DNA of 23,291 bases from a bacterium (lineage in GTDB: Bacteria > Verrucomicrobiota > Kiritimatiellia > UBA8416), in assembly GCA_020048935.1 (NCBI GenBank), contig JAIFLS010000192.1, positions 1-23,291 of the forward strand, written 5' to 3'. Below are positions 1 to 7,238 of the stretch, piece by piece. The number at the start of each line of letters is the position of its first letter. Position 1 is the stretch's first letter. The notes below the pieces were generated by a model. The model saw only the letters and a list, made by a program, of their open reading frames with translations, was not told where the DNA came from and made no database searches. A program made the position numbers and the translations under genes.

Positions 1-905
1 CCGGGGAAGGACCGTTGCAGATAGCCGAACGTATCGGCCCGGACGCGCTTGATCGCGGTGCGCGCCTTGAGTTCGGTCGCCAGGAAATCGCCGAGCGCAC
101 CGGTGCCGCTGAGCTGCGCGTTGCCGTGCGAGTCGACTTCCTTGCTGAACGCGGCGGCGATGGACTTGCCGTTTTCATCCGCAATGCCTTCGGAGACGGC
201 GACCACGCAGCGCCCCAGCTTGTCGTAGACCGTTTTCACATCCGCGGCGAAGCGGTCGATGCTGAAGGGACGCTCGGGCAGGTAGATCAGGTGCGGTCCG
301 TCGTCGGGGGCGGTCCGTGCCAGGGCGGCGGCGGCGGTCAGGAACCCGGCGTGGCGTCCCATGATGATGTTGATCTTCACCCCGCCCAGGGCGCGGTTGT
401 CGAGATCGTCGCCCATGAAGGCGCTGGCCACGAACCGCGCGGCACTGCCGAAGCCGGGGGTATGGTCATTCTCGCGCAGGTCGTTGTCGATCGTCTTGGG
501 AATATGGAAGCAGTGCAGCGGATAAGCTGCCTTCTTGGCTTCCTCGTTGATGATGTGTACCGTCTCGGCCGAATCATTACCGCCGATGTAGAAGAAGAAG
601 GCGATGCCGTTGCGGCTGAGCACCCGGAAAATCGCCTGGCAGTCGTCCGGTGTCGGTTTCTTGCGAACGGTGCCCAGTGCCGCGGAGGGGGTTATGGCGA
701 TAGCCTCGATCGTCTGGCGTGTCTCCTTGCCGAGATCGATGAAGTGCTCGTCGAGAATCCCCTGGATACCGTGCACCGCCCCGTAGACGGTCTTGATGCA
801 CGTGTGCCTGCGGGCTTCCAGCACGGCCCCGGCAAGGCTCTGGTTGATCACCATGGTGGGACCGCCGCTCTGGGCGATCAGCATGTTTCCGGTCACTGTC
901 TTCAT
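1..905 (-). CDS. pfp: Pyrophosphate-dependent 6-phosphofructokinase, C-terminus cut by window edge
   Basis: This is glycolytic phosphofructokinase, which converts fructose 6-phosphate to fructose 1,6-bisphosphate in the cytoplasm. The 301 visible residues begin MKTVTGNMLIAQSGGPT, the nucleotide-fold start of the PfkA superfamily. GGNDS lies at residues 108-112 and PKTIDND at 136-142; MGRHAGF follows later. ATP-type enzymes normally have Gly at the fourth position of GGDGS and PGTIDND. Asp111 and Lys137 here are the known determinants of pyrophosphate use, so I infer a reversible PPi enzyme. The ATG at 905-903 has AGGAGAG (912-918) six bases upstream. The reading frame is open to base 1 and the remaining third of the protein is outside the window. 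It diverges from prfC across repeat A. An ATP-using member of the same clade cannot be fully excluded. Confidence 0.92.
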   Translation of the reverse strand, partial: MKTVTGNMLIAQSGGPTMVINQSLAGAVLEARRHTCIKTVYGAVHGIQGILDEHFIDLGKETRQTIEAIAITPSAALGTVRKKPTPDDCQAIFRVLSRNGIAFFFYIGGNDSAETVHIINEEAKKAAYPLHCFHIPKTIDNDLRENDHTPGFGSAARFVASAFMGDDLDNRALGGVKINIIMGRHAGFLTAAAALARTAPDDGPHLIYLPERPFSIDRFAADVKTVYDKLGRCVVAVSEGIADENGKSIAAAFSKEVDSHGNAQLSGTGALGDFLATELKARTAIKRVRADTFGYLQRSFP

Positions 906-942
906 GGAATTCTCTCCTGTTTGCGGTCTGTTTCCCTAATTT

Positions 943-1023
943 CGGTGGACGATTACAGGCGACGATTACGGATTAAGAAAGCTGAAATCGTCAATCGTAA
1001 TCGTCGCCCGTAGTCGTCCACCG
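943..1023. repeat. Dispersed inverted repeat A, copy 1
   Basis: Arms 943-970 and 996-1023 are each 28 nt and match at 26 positions as an inverted repeat around a 25-nt loop. Both mismatches would be G-U pairs in one RNA strand, so the transcript could pair along the whole stem. The core is GGCGACGATTACG, with CGTAGTCGTCCACCG at the right end. A related element occurs at 12831-12960. It lies in the divergent pfp-prfC gap, 38 bp from the pfp start, so it could fall in the pfp leader. There is no T-run typical of an intrinsic terminator. Confidence 0.85.
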
Positions 1024-1061
1024 GATTTGGTTGTGTCAGTAAAGAGGAGGCCACCCTACCG

Positions 1062-1077
1062 AAAACGCTGGCGTTTT
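1062..1077. promoter_or_regulatory. Short palindrome upstream of prfC
   Basis: AAAACGC and GCGTTTT form a perfect inverted repeat with a 2-bp centre, 56 bp before the prfC start in the divergent pfp-prfC gap. It could be an operator or a small hairpin. No clear -35/-10 pair was found beside it, so its role is unassigned. Confidence 0.3.
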
Positions 1078-1133
1078 GCAACCGTTTCGTAGTAGCCTGT
1101 CGGGCCACGTTCAATAGACAGGATGCTTACACC

Positions 1134-2732
1134 ATGCGCATGGAAGACGAAATCAAGCGGCGGCGGACCATCGCGATCATCTCGCACCCGGATGCCGGCA
1201 AGACCACGCTGACCGAGAAACTGCTGCTCTACGGCGGGGCGTTGCAGCTGGCCGGGTCGGTGACGGCCCGCAAGAGCCAGCGCGCGACCACGTCCGACTG
1301 GATGGAACTGGAGCGTCAGCGCGGCATCTCCGTGACCTCCACCGTCCTGCAGTTCGAATACCGAGGCACTGTCATCAACCTCCTCGATACCCCCGGCCAC
1401 CGCGATTTCTCGGAAGACACCTACCGCGTGCTGATGGCCGTGGATGCGGTGGTGATGGTGATCGACGCGGCCAAGGGCATCGAGAGCCAGACGCTCAAGC
1501 TCTTCGAGATCTGCCGCATGCGCGGCATCCCCATCTTCACCTTCATGAACAAGCTCGACCGGCCGTCCCTGAGTCCGCTGGCGCTGATGGACGAGCTCGA
1601 GTCGCGCCTGCAGCTTCCCGTCTGCGCGATGAACTGGCCGCTGGGCGACGGCGACCGCTTCCAGGGCGTCTACGGCAGGCAGGAGCGCATGGCGCACTTT
1701 TTCGAGCGCACCGCGCACGGTGCCTACCGGGCACCCGAGGCGCTGCACTCGGTCGATTCGGAACCGGTGCGCCAGCGGCTGCCCCCGGATGTGTACGAGG
1801 CCGTGATCAACGACCTGGAGATGCTCGACAGCGTCGGCGAGCCGTTCGACCTGGAAGCGGTGCATTCCGGTAACCTGAGCCCGGTCTATTTCGGCAGTGC
1901 CATCAACAACTTCGGCATCCAGATCCTGCTCGACGCGATTGTGGACTACGCCCCGCCCCCCCAGGCACGGTTCGTCGCCGGCAACCGCATCGCCCCGGAT
2001 CATGCCGTGTTTTCCGGCTTTGTCTTCAAGATCCAGTCGAACATGGACCCGAAGCACCGCGACCAGATCGCCTTCCTGCGCATCTGCAGCGGCCGCTTCA
2101 CGCGCGACATGAAAGTCACCAACACGCGCAACGGCGAATCCGTGCGGCTATCCAGCTCGCACCGCGTTTTCGCGCGCGATCGCGAGACCGTGGACGAGGC
2201 TTACGCGGGGGATGTGATCGGGCTGGTCGGGCATAGCGGCTTCGGCATCGGCGATACACTGACCGAGGATCCGGCGATCGTCTACGACGAGATGCCGCAG
2301 TTCGCGCCGGAGTGTTTTTCCCAGGTCTACAATCCCGTCCCCGCGCAGTACAAGCGCTTCCAGGCCGGCGTGCAGCACCTGCTGCAGGAGGGTGCCCTGC
2401 AGGCGTTCCAGTACCTGGACCCGGCCCGCAACATCCCCATGCTGGGGGCTGTCGGCTCGCTGCAGTTCGAGGTGTTCAAATACCGGCTTGAGAACGAGTA
2501 CGGCGCCGTCGTGCGCATGGAGCCGGCCACGTCCACCGTCATCCGCTGGGTCGATCCGGAGGGCCCGCCGGTCTCGGAGGAGATGTTGCCACCCGGCGGC
2601 AAGCTGATGCTCGACACCTCCCGCCGCATGGTGCTGCTGTTCGATACCGAGTGGGTGCTGAAGTTCTTCTGCGACAAGCATCCGAAGGTGATGCTGCGTA
2701 AACTGCCCGCCGCGATCCGCCGCGCGGGATGA
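1134..2732 (+). CDS. prfC: Peptide chain release factor 3
   Basis: RF3 is a translational GTPase that removes RF1/RF2 from the ribosome after peptide release. The 532 residues are close to the E. coli length (529). The G domain is intact: the HPDAGKTT P-loop at 18-25, the RGISVTS switch I region at 63-69, DTPGH at 85-89 and NKLD at 139-142. Domains II and III follow, with the family-typical SLQFEV segment in the C-terminal third. The ATG at 1134 has AGGA at 1120-1123, ten bases upstream; a second ATG two codons later is further away and less likely. It is transcribed alone, divergent from pfp and convergent with the pentapeptide gene. The 85-bp gap after it holds only a weak 5-bp stem (2727-2740) and no convincing terminator. 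Confidence 0.97.
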   Translation: MRMEDEIKRRRTIAIISHPDAGKTTLTEKLLLYGGALQLAGSVTARKSQRATTSDWMELERQRGISVTSTVLQFEYRGTVINLLDTPGHRDFSEDTYRVLMAVDAVVMVIDAAKGIESQTLKLFEICRMRGIPIFTFMNKLDRPSLSPLALMDELESRLQLPVCAMNWPLGDGDRFQGVYGRQERMAHFFERTAHGAYRAPEALHSVDSEPVRQRLPPDVYEAVINDLEMLDSVGEPFDLEAVHSGNLSPVYFGSAINNFGIQILLDAIVDYAPPPQARFVAGNRIAPDHAVFSGFVFKIQSNMDPKHRDQIAFLRICSGRFTRDMKVTNTRNGESVRLSSSHRVFARDRETVDEAYAGDVIGLVGHSGFGIGDTLTEDPAIVYDEMPQFAPECFSQVYNPVPAQYKRFQAGVQHLLQEGALQAFQYLDPARNIPMLGAVGSLQFEVFKYRLENEYGAVVRMEPATSTVIRWVDPEGPPVSEEMLPPGGKLMLDTSRRMVLLFDTEWVLKFFCDKHPKVMLRKLPAAIRRAG

Positions 2733-2817
2733 GATCATCCTTGGACCATTCCGTTCCCTGACCCCGGCAGCGGAAGTCGCGTTGTTTTGCGGGCGCGGCC
2801 GGATCGCTGCGCGTTGG

Positions 2818-3579
2818 TCATGCCTCACGGAAAATACGCAGCAACCGGAGAAGTGCCGATCGCAGGCGGCCATGTGCAAAACTCTCGGGCAATATGGCAC
2901 GCAATAAATCCGCGCCCGAGAAATCGGTATTCTTCAGCAGCGCTTCGCTAAGATCCGCTTCCCGCAGGTTCGCCCCGGAAAAATTAGTCTCGTGCAGATT
3001 GGCCCCTTTAAGATTGGCTCTCACTAGATGCCCATTTCGCAAATCCGTCCGGTTCAGGTTCGCGTCCTCCAAATCCGCCCCGGTTAATATCGCCTCGCGC
3101 AAATTCGCCCCGGCCAGATTTACCCCGCTTAATTGGGCTCCATTGAAATCGGCTTTTTGAAGGTCGGCGGCCTCTAGCGATGCACCACCAAGCGAGGCCC
3201 CGTACAAATCCGCCCCCGCGAGATGAGCTCTGGACATAATGGCTTTGCGCAGGTTTGCATAACGCAGATTGATCCCTTCGGAATGGGTTTCGCGAAGGGT
3301 GGCGCCACTCAATACTGCTTTTCTCAGGTTGGCGCCCGATAACGTCGCGAAATCAATATCCGCCTCGCGCAAATCCGCTTTGCAAAGGATGGTCCCGGAC
3401 AGGTTGGCTTCTTCAAGATCGGCCTTGTAAAGATCGGCTTCCCGTAAATTCAGGTTGCTTAGATCCGCCTTGCTGAAGTCCGGCTTGAATTCAGCATTCT
3501 CCTGGCGGCGCTGGGCACACCACACGTTCCAGCATGCTACTCCGCTTTTCAGAAGCCGAACCTGTATGTGATCCGCCAT
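2818..3579 (-). CDS. Pentapeptide-repeat protein
   Basis: A 253-residue protein made almost entirely of A(D/N)LXX pentapeptides from about residue 30 to 235, for example ADLSN, ADLYK, ANLSG and ADLRE. Such tracts fold into a right-handed quadrilateral beta-helix. No signal peptide or membrane segment is seen, so it is probably cytoplasmic. The N-terminal segment (HIQVRLLKSGVACWNVW) resembles the lead-in of many bacterial pentapeptide proteins. I prefer the ATG at 3579, which has AAGGG (3587-3591) seven bases upstream; a GTG at 3597 would add six residues. Some family members protect DNA gyrase from quinolones or toxins, but nothing here supports that, and most members have unknown roles. It is a single gene with its own 178-bp upstream gap. 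The final 20 or so residues are basic and leave the repeat pattern. Confidence 0.93.
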   Translation of the reverse strand: MADHIQVRLLKSGVACWNVWCAQRRQENAEFKPDFSKADLSNLNLREADLYKADLEEANLSGTILCKADLREADIDFATLSGANLRKAVLSGATLRETHSEGINLRYANLRKAIMSRAHLAGADLYGASLGGASLEAADLQKADFNGAQLSGVNLAGANLREAILTGADLEDANLNRTDLRNGHLVRANLKGANLHETNFSGANLREADLSEALLKNTDFSGADLLRAILPESFAHGRLRSALLRLLRIFREA

Positions 3580-3757
3580 AGGGAAGCCCTTGCCCACGTA
3601 TTAACACCAAGCACCTGGATGCCACAATCCAGACAACGCGGCTAATCTTAACACAACCTGCAAGGCAAGGCTATCTTTTCCGCAAGGGGGAATGGGTTGC
3701 CCTTTGTGTTCACATAGTTGCTTATACCGACTTTTCCCGTTTCTGCTTTACCCCCCG

Positions 3758-4480
3758 TCAACCTACAGTGAAATCGCAGACCAGAGGCAGGTGATCGGAG
3801 TACTGGACCGACGGGATGTCAAAGTGCCGCATCTCGATCCCGGGACTATGGAACAGGAAATCGAGCTGGCGTTTCGGCCGCCAGCTAGGGAAGGTCGCCA
3901 GGCCCTCGCGATTGGCATTGATCAGCCCGGTAGCGGCGAGGAAGAGCCCGGTTTCGTGATCACCCCAAAGCGGATTGAAATCGCCTGCCACGATATGCGG
4001 CTTCTTCGTCTCCTTGACCATCGCATAGAGCTGCTGCAACTGGTGATGCCGGATACGGAACTTGAGCGAGAGATGGACCAGGAAGACGGTCAGCGCTTCC
4101 AGTTCCAGCTCGATCACCAGCCGTTTCACCCCCTTGTCGAAGTAATGGAACTGCTGGTTCTGTATCGTGTCGCGTGTGAGGAACGCGTTCCCCTGCTTGT
4201 TGAGCACGGGAATCCGGTTGATGAAGGCATCGTCATGGTACTTCGACCGGTAGGCATGATAGTGGCCGAGTCGCTCGGCAATTCGCTCGGCCTGATGCTC
4301 GCGCCGGTAGCGGAAAGAACCGGAATCCACCTCGACCAGCCCGACGATATCCGGTGCCAGCCCGTGCAGGAAATCGGCGATGGTTTCGACATGGTCACGC
4401 GTGCGGCGCAAGTACCCCTGCCACGGAAAACAAAATCCGCCGCCGGTCCCGTAACGCATATTGTAAAGCACCATTCGCAT
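3758..4480 (-). CDS. Endonuclease/exonuclease/phosphatase-fold enzyme
   Basis: A 240-residue protein of the DNase I-like metal-dependent phosphoesterase fold. Conserved active-site blocks are visible in order: Asn7 in LYNMRYG, the metal ligand Glu50 in GLVEVDSG, GDFNP at 166-170, LDFLF at 206-210, and SDHLPL at 228-233 with the catalytic Asp-His. No signal peptide is present. The ATG at 4480 is chosen because it lies one base after the TGA of the lipid kinase gene and has AGGTGG (4488-4493) at a 7-base spacing. The open frame continues upstream inside the kinase gene but is low-complexity there. The fold includes nucleases, sphingomyelinases and inositol-polyphosphate phosphatases, so the substrate is open. 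Tight coupling to a lipid kinase makes a lipid or lipid-headgroup phosphoester a reasonable guess. Confidence 0.9.
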   Translation of the reverse strand: MRMVLYNMRYGTGGGFCFPWQGYLRRTRDHVETIADFLHGLAPDIVGLVEVDSGSFRYRREHQAERIAERLGHYHAYRSKYHDDAFINRIPVLNKQGNAFLTRDTIQNQQFHYFDKGVKRLVIELELEALTVFLVHLSLKFRIRHHQLQQLYAMVKETKKPHIVAGDFNPLWGDHETGLFLAATGLINANREGLATFPSWRPKRQLDFLFHSPGIEMRHFDIPSVQYSDHLPLVCDFTVG

Positions 4481-4481
4481 G

Positions 4482-5396
4482 TCAATACCACCTATCCTGA
4501 TACCCTCGCACTTTTTGCGGCACCAGGACCCGCAACGCCAGCGGCTTGACCTCGATCTCGATCCGCGTGCCGGCATCCACCAGTTCACCGTCAAGCTGGA
4601 TGGGGGCCGCTTTCGTCCGCGTGATAACCATTTTCGAGGCACTTTGCGTGATCACGCGTGGAATCCGCTTCACCGAACCGTCGAAAAGCCGCCCGAGATT
4701 GGCCAGCAATAGCGGGAAATCCTTCTGCAGGGCACCGACAAACTCAAGTTTACCGTCACTATCCTCGGCATCCGGAGCGATCATTGCCCCGCCCCCAAAT
4801 TGCGTCAGGTTCGCCACCGTCAGGATCATCGGGCTCTTCAAGTCGATGATCTCGCCCCCGTCGAACGATACGCGCATGTCCTGCCGCTCATACTCGAAGA
4901 ACTCCTGCACACCGGCGAACACATACGGCAGGATTCCCCGCATCGGGTACTTCTCGAAGGTCCGAACGAAGGCCGCGTCCCAGGCCATGCTACAGGTCAC
5001 GAAGAACGGGGTCCCATTCACCACGCCGACATCGATCCGCCGCACAGTCGCGTTGACCAGTGCCTCGACCGCCTTGGCGGCCGTCAATGGAATCGCGAAG
5101 TGCCGGGCAAACCCATTGCCGCTGCCACCAGGAATCACACCCAGCGCAACATCCGTATCCACCAGGATCCGCCCGATCGTGCTGACGGTCCCATCCCCGC
5201 CGGAAACAAGGATCGTGTCAACCCCCTCGGCAACCGCGCGCCTGGCCTTGGCGACCCCGTCCTCCTTGCTCTGCGTGAACTGGTAGGAGAGATCGATGCC
5301 ATCGACATCCCAGAAGCGGTCCAGCGCCTGCCGCATGGTATTGAATAATCGTGGCAACCCGGATTTCGGATTGATAAGAACCCGTACTTTTCGCAT
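4482..5396 (-). CDS. Diacylglycerol kinase / YegS-type lipid kinase
   Basis: A 304-residue soluble lipid kinase that probably phosphorylates diacylglycerol or a related lipid alcohol using ATP at the inner membrane face. The N-terminal catalytic domain starts VLINPKSG and contains the nucleotide-binding GGDGT at 66-70 and PGGSGNGFAR at 89-98. The C-terminal beta-sandwich carries the usual LDGE motif near residue 270 (IQLDGELVDAG). Length is normal for the DgkB/YegS family. The ATG at 5396 has AAGGAG (5406-5411) nine bases upstream. It is the first gene of a two-gene unit; the downstream phosphoesterase starts one base after its stop. The exact lipid substrate is not determinable from sequence. 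Confidence 0.94.
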   Translation of the reverse strand: MRKVRVLINPKSGLPRLFNTMRQALDRFWDVDGIDLSYQFTQSKEDGVAKARRAVAEGVDTILVSGGDGTVSTIGRILVDTDVALGVIPGGSGNGFARHFAIPLTAAKAVEALVNATVRRIDVGVVNGTPFFVTCSMAWDAAFVRTFEKYPMRGILPYVFAGVQEFFEYERQDMRVSFDGGEIIDLKSPMILTVANLTQFGGGAMIAPDAEDSDGKLEFVGALQKDFPLLLANLGRLFDGSVKRIPRVITQSASKMVITRTKAAPIQLDGELVDAGTRIEIEVKPLALRVLVPQKVRGYQDRWY

Positions 5397-5474
5397 TCGC
5401 CCGCACTCCTTGATAATGGAACCAAGGCTACTCTAGCAAGGAATCAGGCAAAGACAAGTGTCGACTCCTTTATT

Positions 5475-5492
5475 CCAACACTCAACGCCCAA
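5475..5492. repeat. Possible remnant of repeat B heptamers
   Basis: CCAACACTCAACGCCCAA reads like two or three degenerate units of the AACNNCC heptamer seen in the full copies near 6.9 and 17.3 kb. No matching complementary arm is found nearby. Confidence 0.4.
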
Positions 5493-5518
5493 GGAACACG
5501 GGCGACTGCCAGAGGGAG

Positions 5519-5543
5519 GGACGCCGGCCTCGGCGTCCGAGGC
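5519..5543. repeat. Two mutually exclusive GC-rich stems
   Basis: GGACGCCG (5519-5526) pairs with CGGCGTCC (5531-5538) across a 4-nt loop. Alternatively GCCTCGG (5527-5533) pairs with CCGAGGC (5537-5543) across a 3-nt loop. The two stems share bases and cannot form together. Confidence 0.6.
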
Positions 5544-5547
5544 AAAA

Positions 5548-5589
5548 GGAAGGGCATCTGGCGAAGCCGGAAGGGCATCTGGCGAAGCC
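5548..5589. repeat. 21-bp perfect tandem duplication
   Basis: Two head-to-tail identical 21-bp units span 5548-5568 and 5569-5589. The unit begins GGAAGGGCATC and ends GGCGAAGCC. The surrounding DNA is not coding. Confidence 0.9.
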
Positions 5590-5624
5590 AATTCGAGAAT
5601 GCGCGCGTGGTCAGACGGGCGGGC

Positions 5625-5643
5625 GGACAGCGAGCCGCTGTCC
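5625..5643. repeat. 8-bp perfect stem-loop
   Basis: GGACAGCG (5625-5632) and CGCTGTCC (5636-5643) form a perfect stem with a 3-nt loop. It is REP-like, with no T-run. Confidence 0.6.
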
Positions 5644-5692
5644 CTCCCGATGTGTATCCAACCGCTGCCCCTCCCGATACGTTACCCACTTG

Positions 5693-5710
5693 TGTGCGCC
5701 CGGGCGCACA
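5693..5710. terminator. 18-bp perfect palindrome after the protease stop, possible transcript-end structure
   Basis: TGTGCGCCC is followed directly by its reverse complement, beginning one base beyond the TGA of the minus-strand protease gene. It is all-GC at its centre. There is no U-tract, so it is at best a non-canonical terminator or 3'-end stabiliser; a protein-binding site is the alternative. Confidence 0.4.
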
Positions 5711-5711
5711 A

Positions 5712-6836
5712 TCACTTCGTAAACAGGTCGAGAATCGCGCGCGAGGGGACCGCATTCTTGATGGTCATCTGGTGATTTACCGGGATATTGACCGTCCTGG
5801 ACCGGGGCGGCGGCGAAGGTCCCTTGCGCACAGGACCCTTCTCCTCCTCCCGGGGCGGGACTTCACCATCCGGCGCATGTTCCTCGTCCGGCGCATCCAC
5901 CGCTTCGCAACGGACGACCGCAGCCGGATCGCCGGCATGGTGCCGCCCGAACAGTTTATCAAGGACCCCGCCTTTGGTTCCCTGGTCAAGTCTGACATTG
6001 CCGGCGGCAATCGACGTCGTTGACGAAACCAGTCCGACGACATCACCGCGGTCATTGAAGATGGCGCCGCCACTGGATCCGACCGCATAGTCAGCCGTGA
6101 TGTTCATGACCACGTTCGTCCGCTCCCCCATGCTGTAGCGGGAGACGTAGCCGCTGGTGAGACTGTAGAAATGATTTCGGGGATGCGTGATCAGCGTCAC
6201 AGGCCGCCCCACCGGCTCATCGCGGAAAACGGGTGCCGCAGGCAGGCCGGAGGCTCCCCTGAGCTTGATGGCGGCCACATCATGCACCGGGTCGGCAGCA
6301 AGGATCTCGTCAACCAGGAACACGCGGCCGTCAGCCATCATCACCGCCATGGCCAGAAGCCGGGGCTGGGCAATCTCAACGACATGGTAGTTGGTCAGCA
6401 GCACCCCGCTTTCGTGAATCACGACACCGGAGGAGAGGCTGCTGTGCAAGCACTGGCAATTCTTGCTGGCGCAATGGTAAAAGATACCGACCACCACCAC
6501 GCTGTCGATCCTCTGCCGGTAGATCTCGGCCGGGGTCATGCTGAGCGTCCCTGGCACCGGCAATTCAAGCGCGCAGGATCGGCGCGCCAATTGCGCCGGA
6601 CGGTGCTCGACAAAACGGTCAGGCGAATCCCCGACCAGGGTGGTCACCTTCGTCTCGAATTCCTTCCGCAACCGTTCATCATCGATCACACGGACACCAG
6701 CGGCATCCGTGATAATGGCCTTTCCGTTTTCAAGCGCCCCTACCGCCGCGTCGCCGGTCGCCAGGCTCGCGGGACTGCACACCAGGAACACCCCGCAGCA
6801 GATCATGATCACGCGCGTCACCGTATCACTCCTCAT
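5712..6836 (-). CDS. Exported trypsin-like serine protease (HtrA-type fold, no PDZ)
   Basis: A 374-residue S1-family protease. Residues 1-26 form a signal peptide with likely cleavage after SLA. The catalytic triad is visible: His151 in LTNYHVVE, Asp186 in DPVHDVAAIKL, and Ser255 in VGSSGGAIF. Between the signal and the protease domain lie about 75 residues of unassigned sequence. The protease domain is preceded by a Cys cluster (Cys122, 127, 129 in YHCASKNCQC) that could form disulfides outside the cytoplasm. In place of a PDZ domain there is a charged, proline-rich tail from about residue 310. The ATG at 6836 has AAGGA (6845-6849) eight bases upstream. It is probably monocistronic; repeat B copy 1 lies 16-110 bp upstream and could be in its leader. 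Its substrate is unknown. Confidence 0.92.
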   Translation of the reverse strand: MRSDTVTRVIMICCGVFLVCSPASLATGDAAVGALENGKAIITDAAGVRVIDDERLRKEFETKVTTLVGDSPDRFVEHRPAQLARRSCALELPVPGTLSMTPAEIYRQRIDSVVVVGIFYHCASKNCQCLHSSLSSGVVIHESGVLLTNYHVVEIAQPRLLAMAVMMADGRVFLVDEILAADPVHDVAAIKLRGASGLPAAPVFRDEPVGRPVTLITHPRNHFYSLTSGYVSRYSMGERTNVVMNITADYAVGSSGGAIFNDRGDVVGLVSSTTSIAAGNVRLDQGTKGGVLDKLFGRHHAGDPAAVVRCEAVDAPDEEHAPDGEVPPREEEKGPVRKGPSPPPRSRTVNIPVNHQMTIKNAVPSRAILDLFTK

Positions 6837-6851
6837 AGGTCACGTCCTTGC

Positions 6852-6962
6852 CAATTCATTTCAACGCCCAACGCCCAACGTCCAACAACCAAGAAAAGAC
6901 TCCTCAACTTGGGCGTTGGATGTTGGGCGTTGGATGTTCATTATCCCCTAAGTTACCCCATC
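6852..6962. repeat. Dispersed heptamer hairpin repeat B, copy 1
   Basis: The left arm contains consecutive 7-nt units AACGCCC, AACGCCC, AACGTCC and AACAACC from 6863. The right arm (6908-6939) is the complementary series GTTGGGC/GTTGGAT. The inner 25 nt of each arm (6869-6893 and 6908-6932) match at 22 positions as an inverted repeat around a 14-nt loop. Flanking CAATTCATTTC before and AGTTACCC after are shared with the copy at 17.3 kb, so the mobile or duplicated unit is larger than the stem. Confidence 0.88.
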
Positions 6963-6994
6963 CGTTCTCGTGCGGGAACCCGGCGCGACACCGT

Positions 6995-7000
6995 ATTATA
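6995..7000 (-). promoter_or_regulatory. Candidate -10 box for the serine protease gene
   Basis: A perfect TATAAT is read on the minus strand, preceded by a G-run. No TTGACA-like -35 lies 16-18 bp upstream. If used, the roughly 150-nt leader would contain the whole repeat B hairpin. Confidence 0.3.
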
Positions 7001-7144
7001 CCCCCCGCCATCACCATTCCGCCACCAATCAGCATGCCCGGCACCAGTAATTCATATATTTTATCTGGCCTGACTATAAATCACAACTATTGCCCATATC
7101 GCAATCACTGACGCAATATCGCCATTATGTTGTCGCACTCCCGC

Positions 7145-7175
7145 TTGTGATAAATCTTCACAGGAGCGTTATACT
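7145..7175 (+). promoter_or_regulatory. Candidate sigma-70 promoter for the DUF6288-like gene
   Basis: TTGTGA (7145-7150) and TATACT (7170-7175) are separated by 19 bp, longer than ideal. The start codon is about 60 bp downstream. Confidence 0.3.
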
Positions 7176-7226
7176 GCATGTAGATAACACATAATTTGGT
7201 AATGGAAGGGAATCCAGTTTGAAAGC

Positions 7227-7233
7227 AAGGTGG
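7227..7233 (+). promoter_or_regulatory. Ribosome binding site deciding the start at 7239
   Basis: AAGGTGG lies five bases before the ATG at 7239. The in-frame GTG codons at 7230 and 7233 sit inside this site, so they are unlikely starts. Confidence 0.6.
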
Positions 7234-7238
7234 TGATC

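Larger units (their letters stand above)
5397..5711. other. Gene-free hairpin-rich interval
   Basis: This 315-bp stretch between the lipid kinase start and the protease stop holds no credible gene. The open frames across it are translations of repeats. It contains a possible repeat B remnant, two overlapping GC-rich stems, a 21-bp tandem duplication, a third 8-bp stem and an 18-bp perfect palindrome, each listed separately. It resembles a cluster of REP-like elements. Confidence 0.7.
6837..7238. other. Divergent intergenic region with repeat and promoters
   Basis: This 402-bp gap lies between the protease gene (minus) and the DUF6288-like gene (plus). It holds repeat B copy 1 next to the protease. 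An A+T-rich stretch from about 6990 to 7200 carries a perfect TATAAT on the minus strand and a weak -35/-10 pair on the plus strand. No small gene is convincing here. Confidence 0.6.

Noticed and set aside
15..1013. Long plus-strand open frame over the pfp gene
   Set aside because: It is antisense to a phosphofructokinase with intact motifs and a good ribosome site. Its own translation is His/Gly/Val-rich and runs into repeat A; such frames are expected in GC-rich DNA.
1056..2057. 333-codon minus-strand open frame inside prfC
   Set aside because: It is the antisense shadow of a fully conserved release factor gene.
2727..2740. Possible prfC terminator stem GGATG-agat-CATCC
   Set aside because: The stem is only 5 bp, overlaps the stop codon and lacks a T-run.
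2818..3579. Pentapeptide protein as a quinolone-resistance (Qnr-like) gene
   Set aside because: It has only the generic repeat fold. The Qnr-specific loops and length cannot be recognised, and there is no mobile context.
5458..6023. Overlapping short open frames in and beside the hairpin cluster
   Set aside because: Their sequences (for example RASGEAGRASGEA) are translations of the 21-bp tandem repeat and palindromes. They have no start signals.
6852..6962. CRISPR-like repeated units
   Set aside because: Units are 7 nt with no spacers and the block folds as a single hairpin. No cas gene is present.
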